The notes below the pieces were generated by a model that saw only the letters and a list, made by a program, of their open reading frames with translations, did no database searches and was not told where the DNA came from. Of a stretch of 64,000 nt of DNA, positions 7,180 through 16,078 are shown piece after piece. A program made the translations under genes and the position numbers. The stretch's first letter is position 1; the number at the start of each line of letters is the position of its first letter. Origin of the DNA: Henriciella sp. (GTDB lineage Bacteria > Pseudomonadota > Alphaproteobacteria > Caulobacterales > Hyphomonadaceae); contig JABSPZ010000005.1 of assembly GCA_013213785.1 (NCBI GenBank), positions 186,001-250,000 of the forward strand, given 5' to 3'.

Positions 7180-9438
7180 ATGGCTAGAACGGCGAAATGG
7201 GTGAAGCGGACGGCACTCACAGCAAGTGCACTCACTTTGATAGGCCTCGTGGCATGTGATCGCCAAGAAGAGCGATTGAACCGGATCGGAGAGCTTGGCG
7301 ATGCGGTCCTTGGCCAGCTTGGCGGTGAAGACGTCACCAATTCCGATCAACAGAAATATGCTTCCGTATCGGTTGAGGCGCGGGCCTTTGCCGGAACCAT
7401 CTTGGAGCGCACGGTACGAGTCGCAGAAGATGAAACGTCACCGCGATTTGTGATCGGTTCGATTGTGGCCAAACCTGCTGCCCTGCCAGCTTCGGTTGAG
7501 ATGTCAGCCGTCATGGCCGAGCCAGAAATGGCGATGGATGTCGTGGTGAACGAACAGTCCGAAGCCAAGATCGTGATCCCGGACCAGAAAACTTTGGACG
7601 AAGCGGTGATTGATCCAGACGTCATCCGCCGGATTGAGCTACCTGCTTCTAAGCGTCGAGCCATCACCGTCGTCGATCCCGAGCAGCGCGCGCAAACCCG
7701 GGCCATCATTCTCGAAGATGCTCCGGTTCTGCCTCGTGCGCCCTTAAAAGACAGAGTGTATCAAAAGCGCGTTCAACGCGGCATCGAAAATGAGCAAGAG
7801 ATCGATCCACCTGTTGCACGATCGGTTCGCATTCCGTTGCCCGCCACGCCGGAAGAGCGCATGGCGCAACTTCCAAAGCTCAATCCAAAAGTTGCAGAGC
7901 GCGCGCTCATTCTGCCGAATGCGGCTTTGCAGCGCCAACTCGTCGCTGAGGAGCGGATAATTGAGACAGCGACCAAATTCCAAGTCGCCGCGAGTATCCA
8001 ACGCTCGCGCTCTGGTCAGATGGTGATCGAGATTGGCTCAGATGCACTGAACCCAACCAACTTTACCGAGGCTGTCCTGCAGCAAGGCCGGATCGCGCTG
8101 GAGCGAGGGGTCGAGTGTGATGAAGTCGCCGCGACCGGTGAAAATGCTAATCCTTTGGTGGCGATGGACTGCGTGATCCGTGATCTGCGCGCGACAGGCG
8201 ATTTCGAATATGTCGAGAAAGACTGGTTCTATGAGCACCAAATGATCCGTCACCCTGGCCAAAGTGAAGGGCCCGTGACGATCACCCCGAACGATCCCCT
8301 CTTTGGCTTGCAGTGGCATTATAAGTCCCAAGGCACCGATGCGGGTCAATCAGCAGGCGGCGCGGGGTTTGTCGATTTCTGGACGCAGCAAGAAAGCCAG
8401 GGATCGTCAGAAGTGGTTGTGGCGATTGTCGATACCGGTCTTCAAATGGACCACCCGGATATCGTTGGTTCCGCGAATGTCGTGCAAGGCTGGGACATGG
8501 TCTCTGACATTGATGTCGCCAATGACGGCGATGGCCGAGACGGGGATGCGAACGATCCGGGCGACTTGTGCCCAGAGCGCAATGTATTCGCCAATACTTA
8601 TCACGGCACACACGTCGCGGGCATTGTTGGCGCTGGATCAACAAACAACTCGGACGGCGTCGCGGGCGGCGCATGGAATGTGAAGATTGTTCCGGTACGT
8701 GCGCTCGGAAAGTGCGGCGGGAAACTATCGGACATTAATGATGCGATCCGTTGGGCGGCCGGGACAATCCCTGAGTTTAATGAACTCGGTGAAGAAGTCT
8801 GGAACGACAATCCAGCCGATATCATCAATCTCTCATTGGGCCTGTTCAAAACGTGCCCTGCGTCCATGCAGGATGCGATCGATTCTGTGACGGAGCGTGG
8901 CGTGATTGTTGTCGCGGCGGCTGGCAATAAGGGCGTCCCGACGGACTTCTTTGCCCCGGCAGGCTGTAATAATGTTGTGACGGTTGCTGGCGGCGATGCC
9001 CGCGGACATCTGGCGCCCTATTCAAATTACGGCACAGCCGTCGACATATTGGCGCCGGGCGGTGATCTGACCCGCGACGATGACGGCGATGGTAACCCAG
9101 ACGGCGTGCTATCGACCAAGACGGCAGAGAATTGCGCGGACCCGCTGACTGGGTCATCGGTTGAAACCTGTTACTATGCGTATGAGCAGGGCACGAGCAT
9201 GGCGACGCCGCATGTCGCTGCCGCACTGGCTTTGATTAAGTCGAAACGGCCTGACCTCGACCAGACGCAGCTCATCAACACGCTGATGTCAGGCATTCAA
9301 CCTATTGCAGAAAGCCAGTGCACAGGCCTTTGTACGCAATATCCAGGGGCGATCTCTACGCTCGAGGATGAGGATATCTGCCTGTTACCATGCGGCGCGG
9401 GACTGCTAAATTTGGCGGAAGTAGACTTGCCGGACTGA
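7180..9438 (+). CDS. Subtilisin-like (S8) serine protease, lipoprotein with long N-terminal region
   Basis: This is a 752-residue predicted lipoprotein protease. The signal ends in LIGLVAC (lipobox LVAC) with Asp at +2. About 370 residues of N-terminal region follow, rich in Glu/Ala/Pro and ending in an I9-like propeptide pattern (VIRDLRATGDFEYVEKDWF). The catalytic triad is intact: Asp in IVDTGLQMDHPD (about 417), His in HGTHVAGIVGAG (about 475) and Ser in GTSMATPHVA (about 673), with the oxyanion Asn in AAAGNKG. Acidic DGDGRDGD-type loops could bind calcium. It is the first of four consecutive predicted lipoprotein genes and probably acts at the periplasmic face of the envelope. The N-terminal region is unusually long for a subtilisin pro-domain. 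Confidence 0.9.
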   Translation: MARTAKWVKRTALTASALTLIGLVACDRQEERLNRIGELGDAVLGQLGGEDVTNSDQQKYASVSVEARAFAGTILERTVRVAEDETSPRFVIGSIVAKPAALPASVEMSAVMAEPEMAMDVVVNEQSEAKIVIPDQKTLDEAVIDPDVIRRIELPASKRRAITVVDPEQRAQTRAIILEDAPVLPRAPLKDRVYQKRVQRGIENEQEIDPPVARSVRIPLPATPEERMAQLPKLNPKVAERALILPNAALQRQLVAEERIIETATKFQVAASIQRSRSGQMVIEIGSDALNPTNFTEAVLQQGRIALERGVECDEVAATGENANPLVAMDCVIRDLRATGDFEYVEKDWFYEHQMIRHPGQSEGPVTITPNDPLFGLQWHYKSQGTDAGQSAGGAGFVDFWTQQESQGSSEVVVAIVDTGLQMDHPDIVGSANVVQGWDMVSDIDVANDGDGRDGDANDPGDLCPERNVFANTYHGTHVAGIVGAGSTNNSDGVAGGAWNVKIVPVRALGKCGGKLSDINDAIRWAAGTIPEFNELGEEVWNDNPADIINLSLGLFKTCPASMQDAIDSVTERGVIVVAAAGNKGVPTDFFAPAGCNNVVTVAGGDARGHLAPYSNYGTAVDILAPGGDLTRDDDGDGNPDGVLSTKTAENCADPLTGSSVETCYYAYEQGTSMATPHVAAALALIKSKRPDLDQTQLINTLMSGIQPIAESQCTGLCTQYPGAISTLEDEDICLLPCGAGLLNLAEVDLPD

Positions 9439-9473
9439 TGGGAGCAAGTTTGATCGGAGAGAGGGGAGTGGCA

Positions 9474-9965
9474 ATGCAAATGAACGAGGTATCACCGCAT
9501 TATGGAGGGCAGATTGGCCTTCTGGTGCTGGCGAGCATGCTCGCATTAACAGGCTGTGTGGCCTTCGCAGACCAAAGCGGAAGCGCCGGCTTTCTGCCTG
9601 GATGGTCAAAAGGAACGTCCACAGCGAATGGGATCGTCCTCGCTGACTCGTCTGCCGTTCAAGCGCCAGCAGCGACTTTTATTGTTCGCTTTAAGAATGA
9701 ACCTGCTCTTGATCCTGTCTATCGCAACTTTCGACGCGATGAGGCGGGGACCCGGTCAACCTTCAAGGCATGGGCCGCGTCTCATAATCAGCTGGATGGA
9801 TTGTTTCTCATTCGGGCCAGCTATTCCGGAGAGTTGATCTTAGGCCTGCCGAAGAATGATCCACAAGGCCGAAGCGCGCGCGACGTGATCGCATCGCTGC
9901 AGACCATTGATAATCTCGCCTATGCTGAAATCGACAGCATCGCGACGACCAGCGAAGAGGGATAA
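9474..9965 (+). CDS. Small lipoprotein with inhibitor-I9/propeptide-like domain
   Basis: The product has 163 residues. The ATG at 9474 (after GGGAGTGGCA) gives a lipoprotein signal, LLVLASMLALTGC, with Val at +2. The mature domain runs from ATFIVRFKNEPALD to VIASLQTIDNLAYAEIDSIA. That opening strand and final helix-strand resemble the I9 propeptide/inhibitor fold of subtilisins, and the end parallels the tail of the pro-region in the neighbouring protease. It lies 35 bases after the protease stop and 4 bases before the next gene. I infer a separate chaperone or inhibitor for the protease; the sequence similarity is weak and judged by eye. Confidence 0.65.
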   Translation: MQMNEVSPHYGGQIGLLVLASMLALTGCVAFADQSGSAGFLPGWSKGTSTANGIVLADSSAVQAPAATFIVRFKNEPALDPVYRNFRRDEAGTRSTFKAWAASHNQLDGLFLIRASYSGELILGLPKNDPQGRSARDVIASLQTIDNLAYAEIDSIATTSEEG

Positions 9966-9969
9966 TCCT

Positions 9970-10623
9970 ATGCGCACCGCATTCATACTTGCACTTTCTG
10001 GCCTAACACTCGCGGCCTGTGATCAGATCCCAAGCATCACGCCAGCGGACTCTGATACACCGCCAGCCGTCGAAAGCACCGAAACTGTCGAGGCCGAGGC
10101 CACTGAGGCTCCTGAAGTCACAGAGCTTGTCCTGCCGGACCGGAATGTCGCGGAAACGAAAACTGCGACGATCGATTGGAATGCAGCTCGGCGCGATTTT
10201 GCGGCGCGTGACACCGATGATGGCGTTATGGCGCAGGTCGCCAGCGGAAGCTCCATCGCGGTGCCTGTCTTGTTGCCGGACACGCCCGTGGGTGTCGCTT
10301 CAGCTGGAAGTGATGATGGCTTGCAGCTCCGGCCGCTCGCAGATGGCTATTTCGCGGTCCTGAAAGGCGATGTCTATGACATGGTCATCAATGGAACGGA
10401 CAAGCTGATTGCACGATCCAACAGCGATAGCCCCGCGCCGGACAGCGCGTTCAAATTTGAGGGCACCATGAGCGGCGGACAGGTCTCGTTCAGTCGCTAC
10501 GGGGCTTCTTATCTGGTTGAGTTTATGTGCCATGACCGAGAAACGGTTCTGGACGGCACCTGTATCGATGAGGCCGATGCACTCGCCGAGGTAGAGAAAC
10601 TACTAATTTCGGGAACACAATGA
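9970..10623 (+). CDS. Lipoprotein of unknown function in protease cluster
   Basis: This is a 217-residue predicted lipoprotein. Its signal ends in LSGLTLAAC with Asp at +2. A low-complexity Thr/Glu/Ala/Pro stretch follows (residues about 25-55). The globular part contains a repeated beta-like pattern (GLQLRPLADGYFAVLKGD, YDMVINGTDKLIARSN) and ends with two cysteines (FMCHDRETVLDGTC) that could form a disulfide. The start is 4 bases after the I9-like gene, and its stop overlaps the start of the M23 peptidase gene, so translation is coupled. No known domain is recognised. Confidence 0.65.
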   Translation: MRTAFILALSGLTLAACDQIPSITPADSDTPPAVESTETVEAEATEAPEVTELVLPDRNVAETKTATIDWNAARRDFAARDTDDGVMAQVASGSSIAVPVLLPDTPVGVASAGSDDGLQLRPLADGYFAVLKGDVYDMVINGTDKLIARSNSDSPAPDSAFKFEGTMSGGQVSFSRYGASYLVEFMCHDRETVLDGTCIDEADALAEVEKLLISGTQ

Positions 10624-11783
10624 TGACGAAATGTTGGGCTTTGATTGCTGTCTCCACGCTCGCTTTGGCAGCGTGCGATGCGGTCCGCATCCCGGGCGAT
10701 GGTCGCGAAGCGCCCGCGCCGATCCCGGAGGGGGCTCCCGGACCGCCGCCGCCGATTGTGCCGGTGAACAATCCACAAGACGATGTTGACGATCCAATTG
10801 AAATTCCAGCGGTCGACAACAGCGATCCCGAGCCCGCTCCAGATGAGCCGGTCGAAACTGAAGATCCCGTCGAACCTCCGGCGGAAGAGCCGACCGAAGA
10901 CCCAGTGGATGACCCAGAGACGCCTACAGACCAACCGGTAGACGAGCCTGACGAGGACCCTGTGTCTGAAGAGGACCCACCAAGCGACCCGGAGCCTGAG
11001 CCAGAAGAAGAGCCCGCGGTCTCACCGCCCCCACCTCCTCCGCCAGCCCAGCCCGTGAAGTTTGAGTATTTCGCGCCTGGTGACCTGTTGCCGGGATCCG
11101 GGTTCGGACGCGTCGACGATACGATTTATGCTCCAGATATGGTGTTTCCGATTAAGTCGGCGCCGACCTTCTTGAATTCCCAGGTCTATCGACCAGGGGG
11201 CGGTGTTGGCGGCGACCAATGCGATGTTTCGAACTATTCCTATCCGTGGCGCGACAATTTCTGTGAGACGCGGACTTCAAATCGAACCACACCTTTGTGT
11301 TCGCTCAACAAAGTGCATCAAGGCCAAGACTTGCGAACGGGCACAGCGTCTGAGTGCCTGCAAATGCGCGCCCAAACCCCGCGCGAGCGCGGCCTGCATG
11401 AGGCCGTCGCGGTTGAGGATGGGATTATTCAGTATATCGGATCATATTCGCTTCGACTCAAAGGCACGGAGACGGGCTTTATCTATTCTTACGTCCATCT
11501 GAACATGCGCCGTTTGCAAGTTTCTGAATTGGACACGGTCAAAGCCGGCGATGTGATTGGCGTTGTTTCGAATGACTTTGGCGGCACGCCGACGACCTAT
11601 CACCTGCACTTCGAAATCAAAGCACCGGTCGAGGGCGAAGGCATTGTGCACGTCCCGCCATATATGTCCTTGGTCTCGGCCTATGAAAGACGAGAAGGCG
11701 GCGTTGGCAAAGTGGTCGAGGATGAAACGGTCGCAGTCGCGAGCGCGATAGATCTCGTCGATCCAAGTTGGTTGATCGATTAA
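10620..11783 (+). CDS. M23-family (LytM) metallopeptidase lipoprotein
   Basis: The 387-residue product begins with a lipoprotein signal (STLALAAC, Asp at +2). An extended Pro/Glu/Asp-rich spacer of about 120 residues, ending in PPPPPPPAQP, could reach across the periplasm. The C-terminal domain keeps the zinc ligands of M23 peptidases: HQGQD (H-x3-D), the catalytic-type His in YVHLN, and HLHFEI (HxH). Enzymes of this family cut peptidoglycan peptide cross-links or glycine-rich peptides. Several cysteines (DQCDVSNY, NFCETR, PLCSLNK, SECLQM) precede the active site. The ATG overlaps the previous stop (ATGATGA), ending the four-gene lipoprotein operon. Confidence 0.85.
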   Translation: MMTKCWALIAVSTLALAACDAVRIPGDGREAPAPIPEGAPGPPPPIVPVNNPQDDVDDPIEIPAVDNSDPEPAPDEPVETEDPVEPPAEEPTEDPVDDPETPTDQPVDEPDEDPVSEEDPPSDPEPEPEEEPAVSPPPPPPPAQPVKFEYFAPGDLLPGSGFGRVDDTIYAPDMVFPIKSAPTFLNSQVYRPGGGVGGDQCDVSNYSYPWRDNFCETRTSNRTTPLCSLNKVHQGQDLRTGTASECLQMRAQTPRERGLHEAVAVEDGIIQYIGSYSLRLKGTETGFIYSYVHLNMRRLQVSELDTVKAGDVIGVVSNDFGGTPTTYHLHFEIKAPVEGEGIVHVPPYMSLVSAYERREGGVGKVVEDETVAVASAIDLVDPSWLID

Positions 11784-11869
11784 GCGGCGACTGCAATTTA
11801 ATCCACAGATTCCTGTATAATATCAGGGCACGGACTTAGTCTTGCCAAAGTTTAAAGTCGTAATCACTT

Positions 11870-11917
11870 GTAAACGGCGCGAATATTGCGCCATGTGGAC
11901 ACATCGACCCCGTTTAC
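11870..11917 (+). promoter_or_regulatory. Nested inverted repeats just upstream of the DUF2333-like gene
   Basis: GTAAACGG (11870-11877) and CCGTTTAC (11910-11917) form a perfect 8-bp outer pair. Inside lie GGCGC/GCGCC (11876-11880, 11888-11892, sharing two bases with the outer arm) and the palindrome ATGTG-GA-CACAT (11893-11904). As RNA this could fold as a branched structure ending 12 bases before the start codon; as DNA it could be an operator array. The function is unknown. Confidence 0.4.
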
Positions 11918-11929
11918 GAGTACAAAAAT

Positions 11930-12988
11930 ATGACAGCAGCTGAAAAGCTTCCCGTAGAGTATGTTGACACGAACACAAGTGATGGGAAGCCAGTGGTTAC
12001 GCTGATCGGAGCTGATATTTCAGAAGCCTATCTCGATGATGCAGAGCCGAGCCCAACCATGGAAGCTCTGTCTCGGTTATGGCGCCGAATTGTTGGGATG
12101 TTTAAGCTTGGCCTCGTTCTGCTGCTCGTCGGCGGTTATCCGGCGATGACCCTGCTCAGCCACAAAGTTGATTCAAGCGCTGTGGTGCTGTCGTCGGCGG
12201 CGCCTTGGTATTCTAACGATACCGGCACCGCGATGACCCTGCTCGGACGTGAATTGCAAGTTGCGGGTTGGGCGAATGATCGCTCCTGGTGGCATCCACA
12301 AGCGCGTCTCACCGCGCTACCGGCCTGGCAAGACGGCATTACCGGCGCCCTATCAGACTATGCTTTGCTGGCTTCAGAGCATGCGGCCCGTGAACCTGGC
12401 GCGCCTGATACAGATTTACTTGCGGCGGCCCGCCTCCTTGTGCCGTCTCAAGAAGCAGAAGCCACGCCGCGCCTGAATGCGGCTGCTGAAGCCCTGCAGA
12501 GCTATGAAGGGCGCTTATCGCGCGGCCTTGCAGCTCAGCCCAAGGGGCTGGGGGTGCTGTTGGATGAGCTCGCGCTTTACAAAAGATGGGCGGCGGACTC
12601 CCAAACCCAGCTTCGGTCGAGTGTTGATCGCGCTGAAGCTTGGCCCGCGTCGCGCGCGGACATCGAAGCGATCTATTCGGCGCGCGCTTATGCTCAAGTT
12701 GCGTCTCAGCTGATGATGTCGTCTCTGATCCAGGAGCCGGATCTCGTCTATACACGCGCCGCTGGCGAAGCCCGCGATCGCGCCATCTTTGCCTGGCGCC
12801 GGGCTGCGAACTTCAATCCGCTTGTTATCTCTAGCCAAGCCGGAACGGGGAGCTTTCTCTCTGATCATCCTGCGGCGATGATGTTCTACCTGACCGAGGT
12901 GAACACCGCGACGACGGAGTTCATCGATGCGCTGCAGGCCCAGGCCGATGAAACCATGGCGGTCGCAGAGGCCACATCTGCAGAGTGA
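11930..12988 (+). CDS. Single-span membrane protein, probably DUF2333 family
   Basis: The product has 352 residues. A cytoplasmic N-terminus of about 60 residues leads to one transmembrane segment (LGLVLLLVGGYPAMTLL, about residues 64-80), then a mostly helical periplasmic part. The region WANDRSWWHPQARLTALPAWQDGITGAL and the following alpha-rich domain resemble the uncharacterised DUF2333 family as I remember it; this is not certain. There is no clear Shine-Dalgarno, and the start lies 12 bases after a set of nested inverted repeats. It is not closely linked to either neighbour. Confidence 0.6.
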   Translation: MTAAEKLPVEYVDTNTSDGKPVVTLIGADISEAYLDDAEPSPTMEALSRLWRRIVGMFKLGLVLLLVGGYPAMTLLSHKVDSSAVVLSSAAPWYSNDTGTAMTLLGRELQVAGWANDRSWWHPQARLTALPAWQDGITGALSDYALLASEHAAREPGAPDTDLLAAARLLVPSQEAEATPRLNAAAEALQSYEGRLSRGLAAQPKGLGVLLDELALYKRWAADSQTQLRSSVDRAEAWPASRADIEAIYSARAYAQVASQLMMSSLIQEPDLVYTRAAGEARDRAIFAWRRAANFNPLVISSQAGTGSFLSDHPAAMMFYLTEVNTATTEFIDALQAQADETMAVAEATSAE

Positions 12989-13075
12989 CGCGCGGCGTTC
13001 TAGACCTTGAATTGTTGGCCAGGTGGGCTCACTTACGCTCTGTGTAAGCGGCTGTAAAAGAGAGGCCTCGGCGAT

Positions 13076-13663
13076 ATGTTTATTCAAACCGAACCCACGC
13101 CAAATCCGGATACGTTAAAATTCTTGCCAGGGCAGGACGTAACTGGGACCACCGGGCCTTATGATTTCGCGTCTGTAGATGAGGCTGGAACCAGCCCGCT
13201 CGCGCAAGCTTTGTTCCAAGTTCAGGGCATTGTTCGCGTTTTTCTCGGCAGCGACTTCATCTCGCTCAGCAAAGATCAGGATGCGGATTGGAAACATGTG
13301 CGCCCGATGGCGCTTGCGGCGATCATGGATCATTTCGTGGCCGGCTTGCCGGTTATGGCGACCGGTGCTGGATCCATCCCAGATGCGCAAGAAGGTGCCT
13401 CTGTCGAGGATTATGAAGGCGACGCCGCCGAGATCGTTGGCGAGATTATCGAGCTCATTGAAACCCGCGTTCGCCCAGCTGTTGCGCAGGATGGCGGGGA
13501 CATCGTGTTTCACGGGTTCGATGAAGAGTCTGGCATCGTACACCTCGCCATGCGCGGGGCCTGTGCCGGGTGCCCGTCTTCGACGATGACGCTGAAACAG
13601 GGCATTGAGAACATGCTCAAGGCTTACGTTCCTGAGGTCACGGCGGTCGAAGCCGCCCTGTAA
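13076..13663 (+). CDS. NfuA/Nfu1-type iron-sulfur cluster carrier
   Basis: This 195-residue Fe-S assembly protein receives a 4Fe-4S cluster and passes it to client apoproteins. The N-terminal Nfu domain starts with the family hallmark MFIQTEPTPNPDTLKF. The C-terminal NifU domain contains the cluster-binding CxxC in GACAGCPSSTMTLKQGIE (Cys about 163 and 166), with RPAVAQDGGD before it. This two-domain layout is the alphaproteobacterial and mitochondrial Nfu1 form. Aconitase, encoded about 7 kb away, is a plausible client. Confidence 0.93.
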   Translation: MFIQTEPTPNPDTLKFLPGQDVTGTTGPYDFASVDEAGTSPLAQALFQVQGIVRVFLGSDFISLSKDQDADWKHVRPMALAAIMDHFVAGLPVMATGAGSIPDAQEGASVEDYEGDAAEIVGEIIELIETRVRPAVAQDGGDIVFHGFDEESGIVHLAMRGACAGCPSSTMTLKQGIENMLKAYVPEVTAVEAAL

Positions 13664-13713
13664 TTCTCGTCAAATAGGTTGACTTCCCCGCTGCCAATAG
13701 GCGAGGCGACGGG

Positions 13714-14583
13714 ATGAGTTCGAGCCTGTTTCCCATTGCATTGTGTCTTCTGTCCGCGGTGACCGTCGCGGCGACGAACCTGTTTGTGAAACGTGGCGGC
13801 GATGTGCTCTCAACGCGCATGATCGTTTCCATCGCGATGGCGCTCAGTGTGGTTCCATTCGCGCCCTTTGTGCCTTTACCCACGCCAGCTGTGTGGGGGG
13901 CGCTTGCTATCTCCTTGGTGGTTCACTGGTTCTATCAATTCGCGATGATCCGGGCACTGCATCGCGGGGACCTGTCGCTGGTTTTTCCAGTCATGCGCGG
14001 GCTGGCGCCCTTGCTCACCGCGATTACGGCAACCTTTGTTTTGAACGAGACTCCCGGCGTGCTCGGATGGCTGGGGCTGATGATTGCAACCGGGGCGCTG
14101 ATCGTCTTCGCGATGCCTGAGGAAAAGGGCGGCAAACACCCCCCAATCAAACAAGCCGCTCTGTTTTGGGCGATGGTGACGGCGCTCGGCATCGCATTTT
14201 ATTCCGTTGCCGATGCCAATGGGACGCGGATCGCGGCAGACGCGTCGACGCTCTTCACCTTTGTTGTTTGGCTGTTCCTTTTGGACTGGATCGGCATCAC
14301 GTCGGTCATGTTCTGGGTTCGAAAGGGCAGGGTTTGGTCCGACATCGCACCACAAATCAGAGATGGTACGATTGGGGGGCTTTTAGGCACAGTGTCCTAC
14401 GGCGCTGCGCTTTGGGCGTTTACCTTGACGGAGGCCGCCAATGTTACCGCGATCCGCGAAACGTCGGTTGTATTTGGCGCTATATTTGGGGCGGTCTTCT
14501 TGAAAGAAGCTTTTGGACCGCGCCGTATTCTCGCGGCTAGCGGCCTGGCGTTTGGCCTGATGCTGCTTGAATTCGCGCCTTAA
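13714..14583 (+). CDS. EamA/DMT-family transporter
   Basis: This 289-residue inner-membrane protein has about ten hydrophobic helices arranged as two EamA repeats. Typical motifs are seen: HRGDLSLVFPVMRGLAPLLTAI in the first repeat and ANVTAIRETSVVFGAIFGAVFLKEAFGPRRILAA in the second. DMT transporters export or exchange small metabolites such as amino acids, nucleosides or drugs; the substrate cannot be predicted here. The start has GGCGACGGG just upstream. The flippase gene follows after 35 bases and is probably cotranscribed. Confidence 0.88.
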   Translation: MSSSLFPIALCLLSAVTVAATNLFVKRGGDVLSTRMIVSIAMALSVVPFAPFVPLPTPAVWGALAISLVVHWFYQFAMIRALHRGDLSLVFPVMRGLAPLLTAITATFVLNETPGVLGWLGLMIATGALIVFAMPEEKGGKHPPIKQAALFWAMVTALGIAFYSVADANGTRIAADASTLFTFVVWLFLLDWIGITSVMFWVRKGRVWSDIAPQIRDGTIGGLLGTVSYGAALWAFTLTEAANVTAIRETSVVFGAIFGAVFLKEAFGPRRILAASGLAFGLMLLEFAP

Positions 14584-14618
14584 CTCCGTCTTGGCATAGA
14601 CAATGCTATGGGGAGCGC

Positions 14619-16070
14619 ATGAAGCTTCTCAGGCATCTTGCAGGTTATCTTCCCGTGAATATCGCAAGCGGCATTGCCGCGTTTGGCGGGGTGTATGTCT
14701 ATACGCGGCTTCTTGGGCCGGAAGACTATGGCCGCTACGCATTGATGTTCTCTGTGATGACCATGGTCCACATGCTGTCCATGACCTCAGCAGAAGCAGC
14801 CGCCTTTCGGTTTGCTGTAGAAGCTAAGGCGAACAAGAGCTTGCCGGACCACTTCCGCACGACTCTATCGCTCACTTTCCGCTCTTTGATCTTAGCGGCC
14901 GTTCTGATCGGAGCACTCGCGCTCGCATTGGGGCGCTTGCCGGAATATTTGAAAATCTTGCCGTGGATCGCGCTTCTGATTCCGGTCAATTCCATGGTTC
15001 AGATGGCGCTTGAGAGCCACCGCGCCAGCGAGAATGTCGGCCGCTATGCCTTGATCGCGACAAGTAAAATACTGGGCGGGTTTGTGTTTGGCGCCTTGAT
15101 CGCCTGGCAAACAGGCTTTGGAGCCGCCTCGCCCTTCATCGGCATGCTGCTCGCCGGATCGATCTGGATGGTCACCGAGAGTCGCTGGCTGATAGGGCAG
15201 GCCAAGTCAGGAAAAACAGATGCAGGCCGGCGCCGCGCTTACCTGATGTTCGGGGCTCCGATCGCAGCGGCTCTGGTTCTCGATCTCATTCTCTCCGCAG
15301 CGGATAGGTTCCTAATCGCAATATTCTTGGGCGAAGCGGCAGTCGGCGAATATGCCGCCGGCTACGGCGTAGCTGATAAGAGCGTCCTGTTGATCTGCGC
15401 CTGGGCAGCGATGGCCGCGTCTCCGCTTGTCATGGCTGCGTATGAACAGGGCGGGGCGGAAGCCGCTGCAGAAGAATCGCGCGGATTGATCCGGACCTTG
15501 CTTTTGATTGGAGTGCCCGCATCAACCGGTCTTGCCCTCGTCGCAACCCCGCTCTCAGAGGCTTTGATCGGGGAAGCGGTCCGCGATGGCGCGCGTGAGA
15601 TCATTCCATGGATCGCTTTCGCAGGCCTGCTGAACGGATTGATCATCCACTATTACTCTGAGGTGTTTAACCTCGCGCATCGGACTGGAGAATTAGCGCT
15701 CCTGATGCTCATCCCAGCGGGCGCAAATATCGCATTGAACCTCATTTTGATCCCGCAGTTCGGACTGTTTGGCGCGGTGCTCGCGACCTTGCTGAGCTAT
15801 GGCTTGGGCCTGGGTGTACTTGCGATTGTTGGCCGGCGCCTGGTGCCGCTTCCGATGCCGCTTGTGGACCTCGCCAAAATTGGGATTGCCGCCTTGGCGA
15901 TGTGTCCGGTCATCTGGAGCCTCCCAACTTGGGGGAGTTGGCCGGAGCTGTTGCTCAAAGCGGCACTGGGCGGGCTAACCTATGGCGTGGTGGCCTTTGC
16001 GCTTGACGCTGGCGGCGCACGCGGGTTTGTGAGCGAGAGACTCACATCCAAAGGACACGCATCTGCGTAA
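14619..16070 (+). CDS. Polysaccharide (Wzx/MVF-type) lipid-linked oligosaccharide flippase
   Basis: The 483-residue product has 12-14 predicted membrane helices. The N-terminal pattern GIAAFGGVYVYTRLLGPEDYGRYALMF is typical of O-antigen/polysaccharide flippases of the MOP superfamily. Such proteins turn undecaprenyl-linked glycans across the inner membrane. No glycosyltransferase or polymerase genes lie nearby, so this is an orphan copy. The ATG is preceded by GGGAGCGC. YciB follows 8 bases after the stop. Confidence 0.85.
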   Translation: MKLLRHLAGYLPVNIASGIAAFGGVYVYTRLLGPEDYGRYALMFSVMTMVHMLSMTSAEAAAFRFAVEAKANKSLPDHFRTTLSLTFRSLILAAVLIGALALALGRLPEYLKILPWIALLIPVNSMVQMALESHRASENVGRYALIATSKILGGFVFGALIAWQTGFGAASPFIGMLLAGSIWMVTESRWLIGQAKSGKTDAGRRRAYLMFGAPIAAALVLDLILSAADRFLIAIFLGEAAVGEYAAGYGVADKSVLLICAWAAMAASPLVMAAYEQGGAEAAAEESRGLIRTLLLIGVPASTGLALVATPLSEALIGEAVRDGAREIIPWIAFAGLLNGLIIHYYSEVFNLAHRTGELALLMLIPAGANIALNLILIPQFGLFGAVLATLLSYGLGLGVLAIVGRRLVPLPMPLVDLAKIGIAALAMCPVIWSLPTWGSWPELLLKAALGGLTYGVVAFALDAGGARGFVSERLTSKGHASA

Positions 16071-16078
16071 ACCGCCCT

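Noticed and set aside
8303-8683. Several overlapping open frames inside the S8 protease gene
   Set aside because: Shadows of a well-supported gene; no domains or ribosome sites.
11816-11821. Perfect TATAAT after the M23 peptidase gene
   Set aside because: No -35-like hexamer at the right distance and it lies over 100 bases from the next start.
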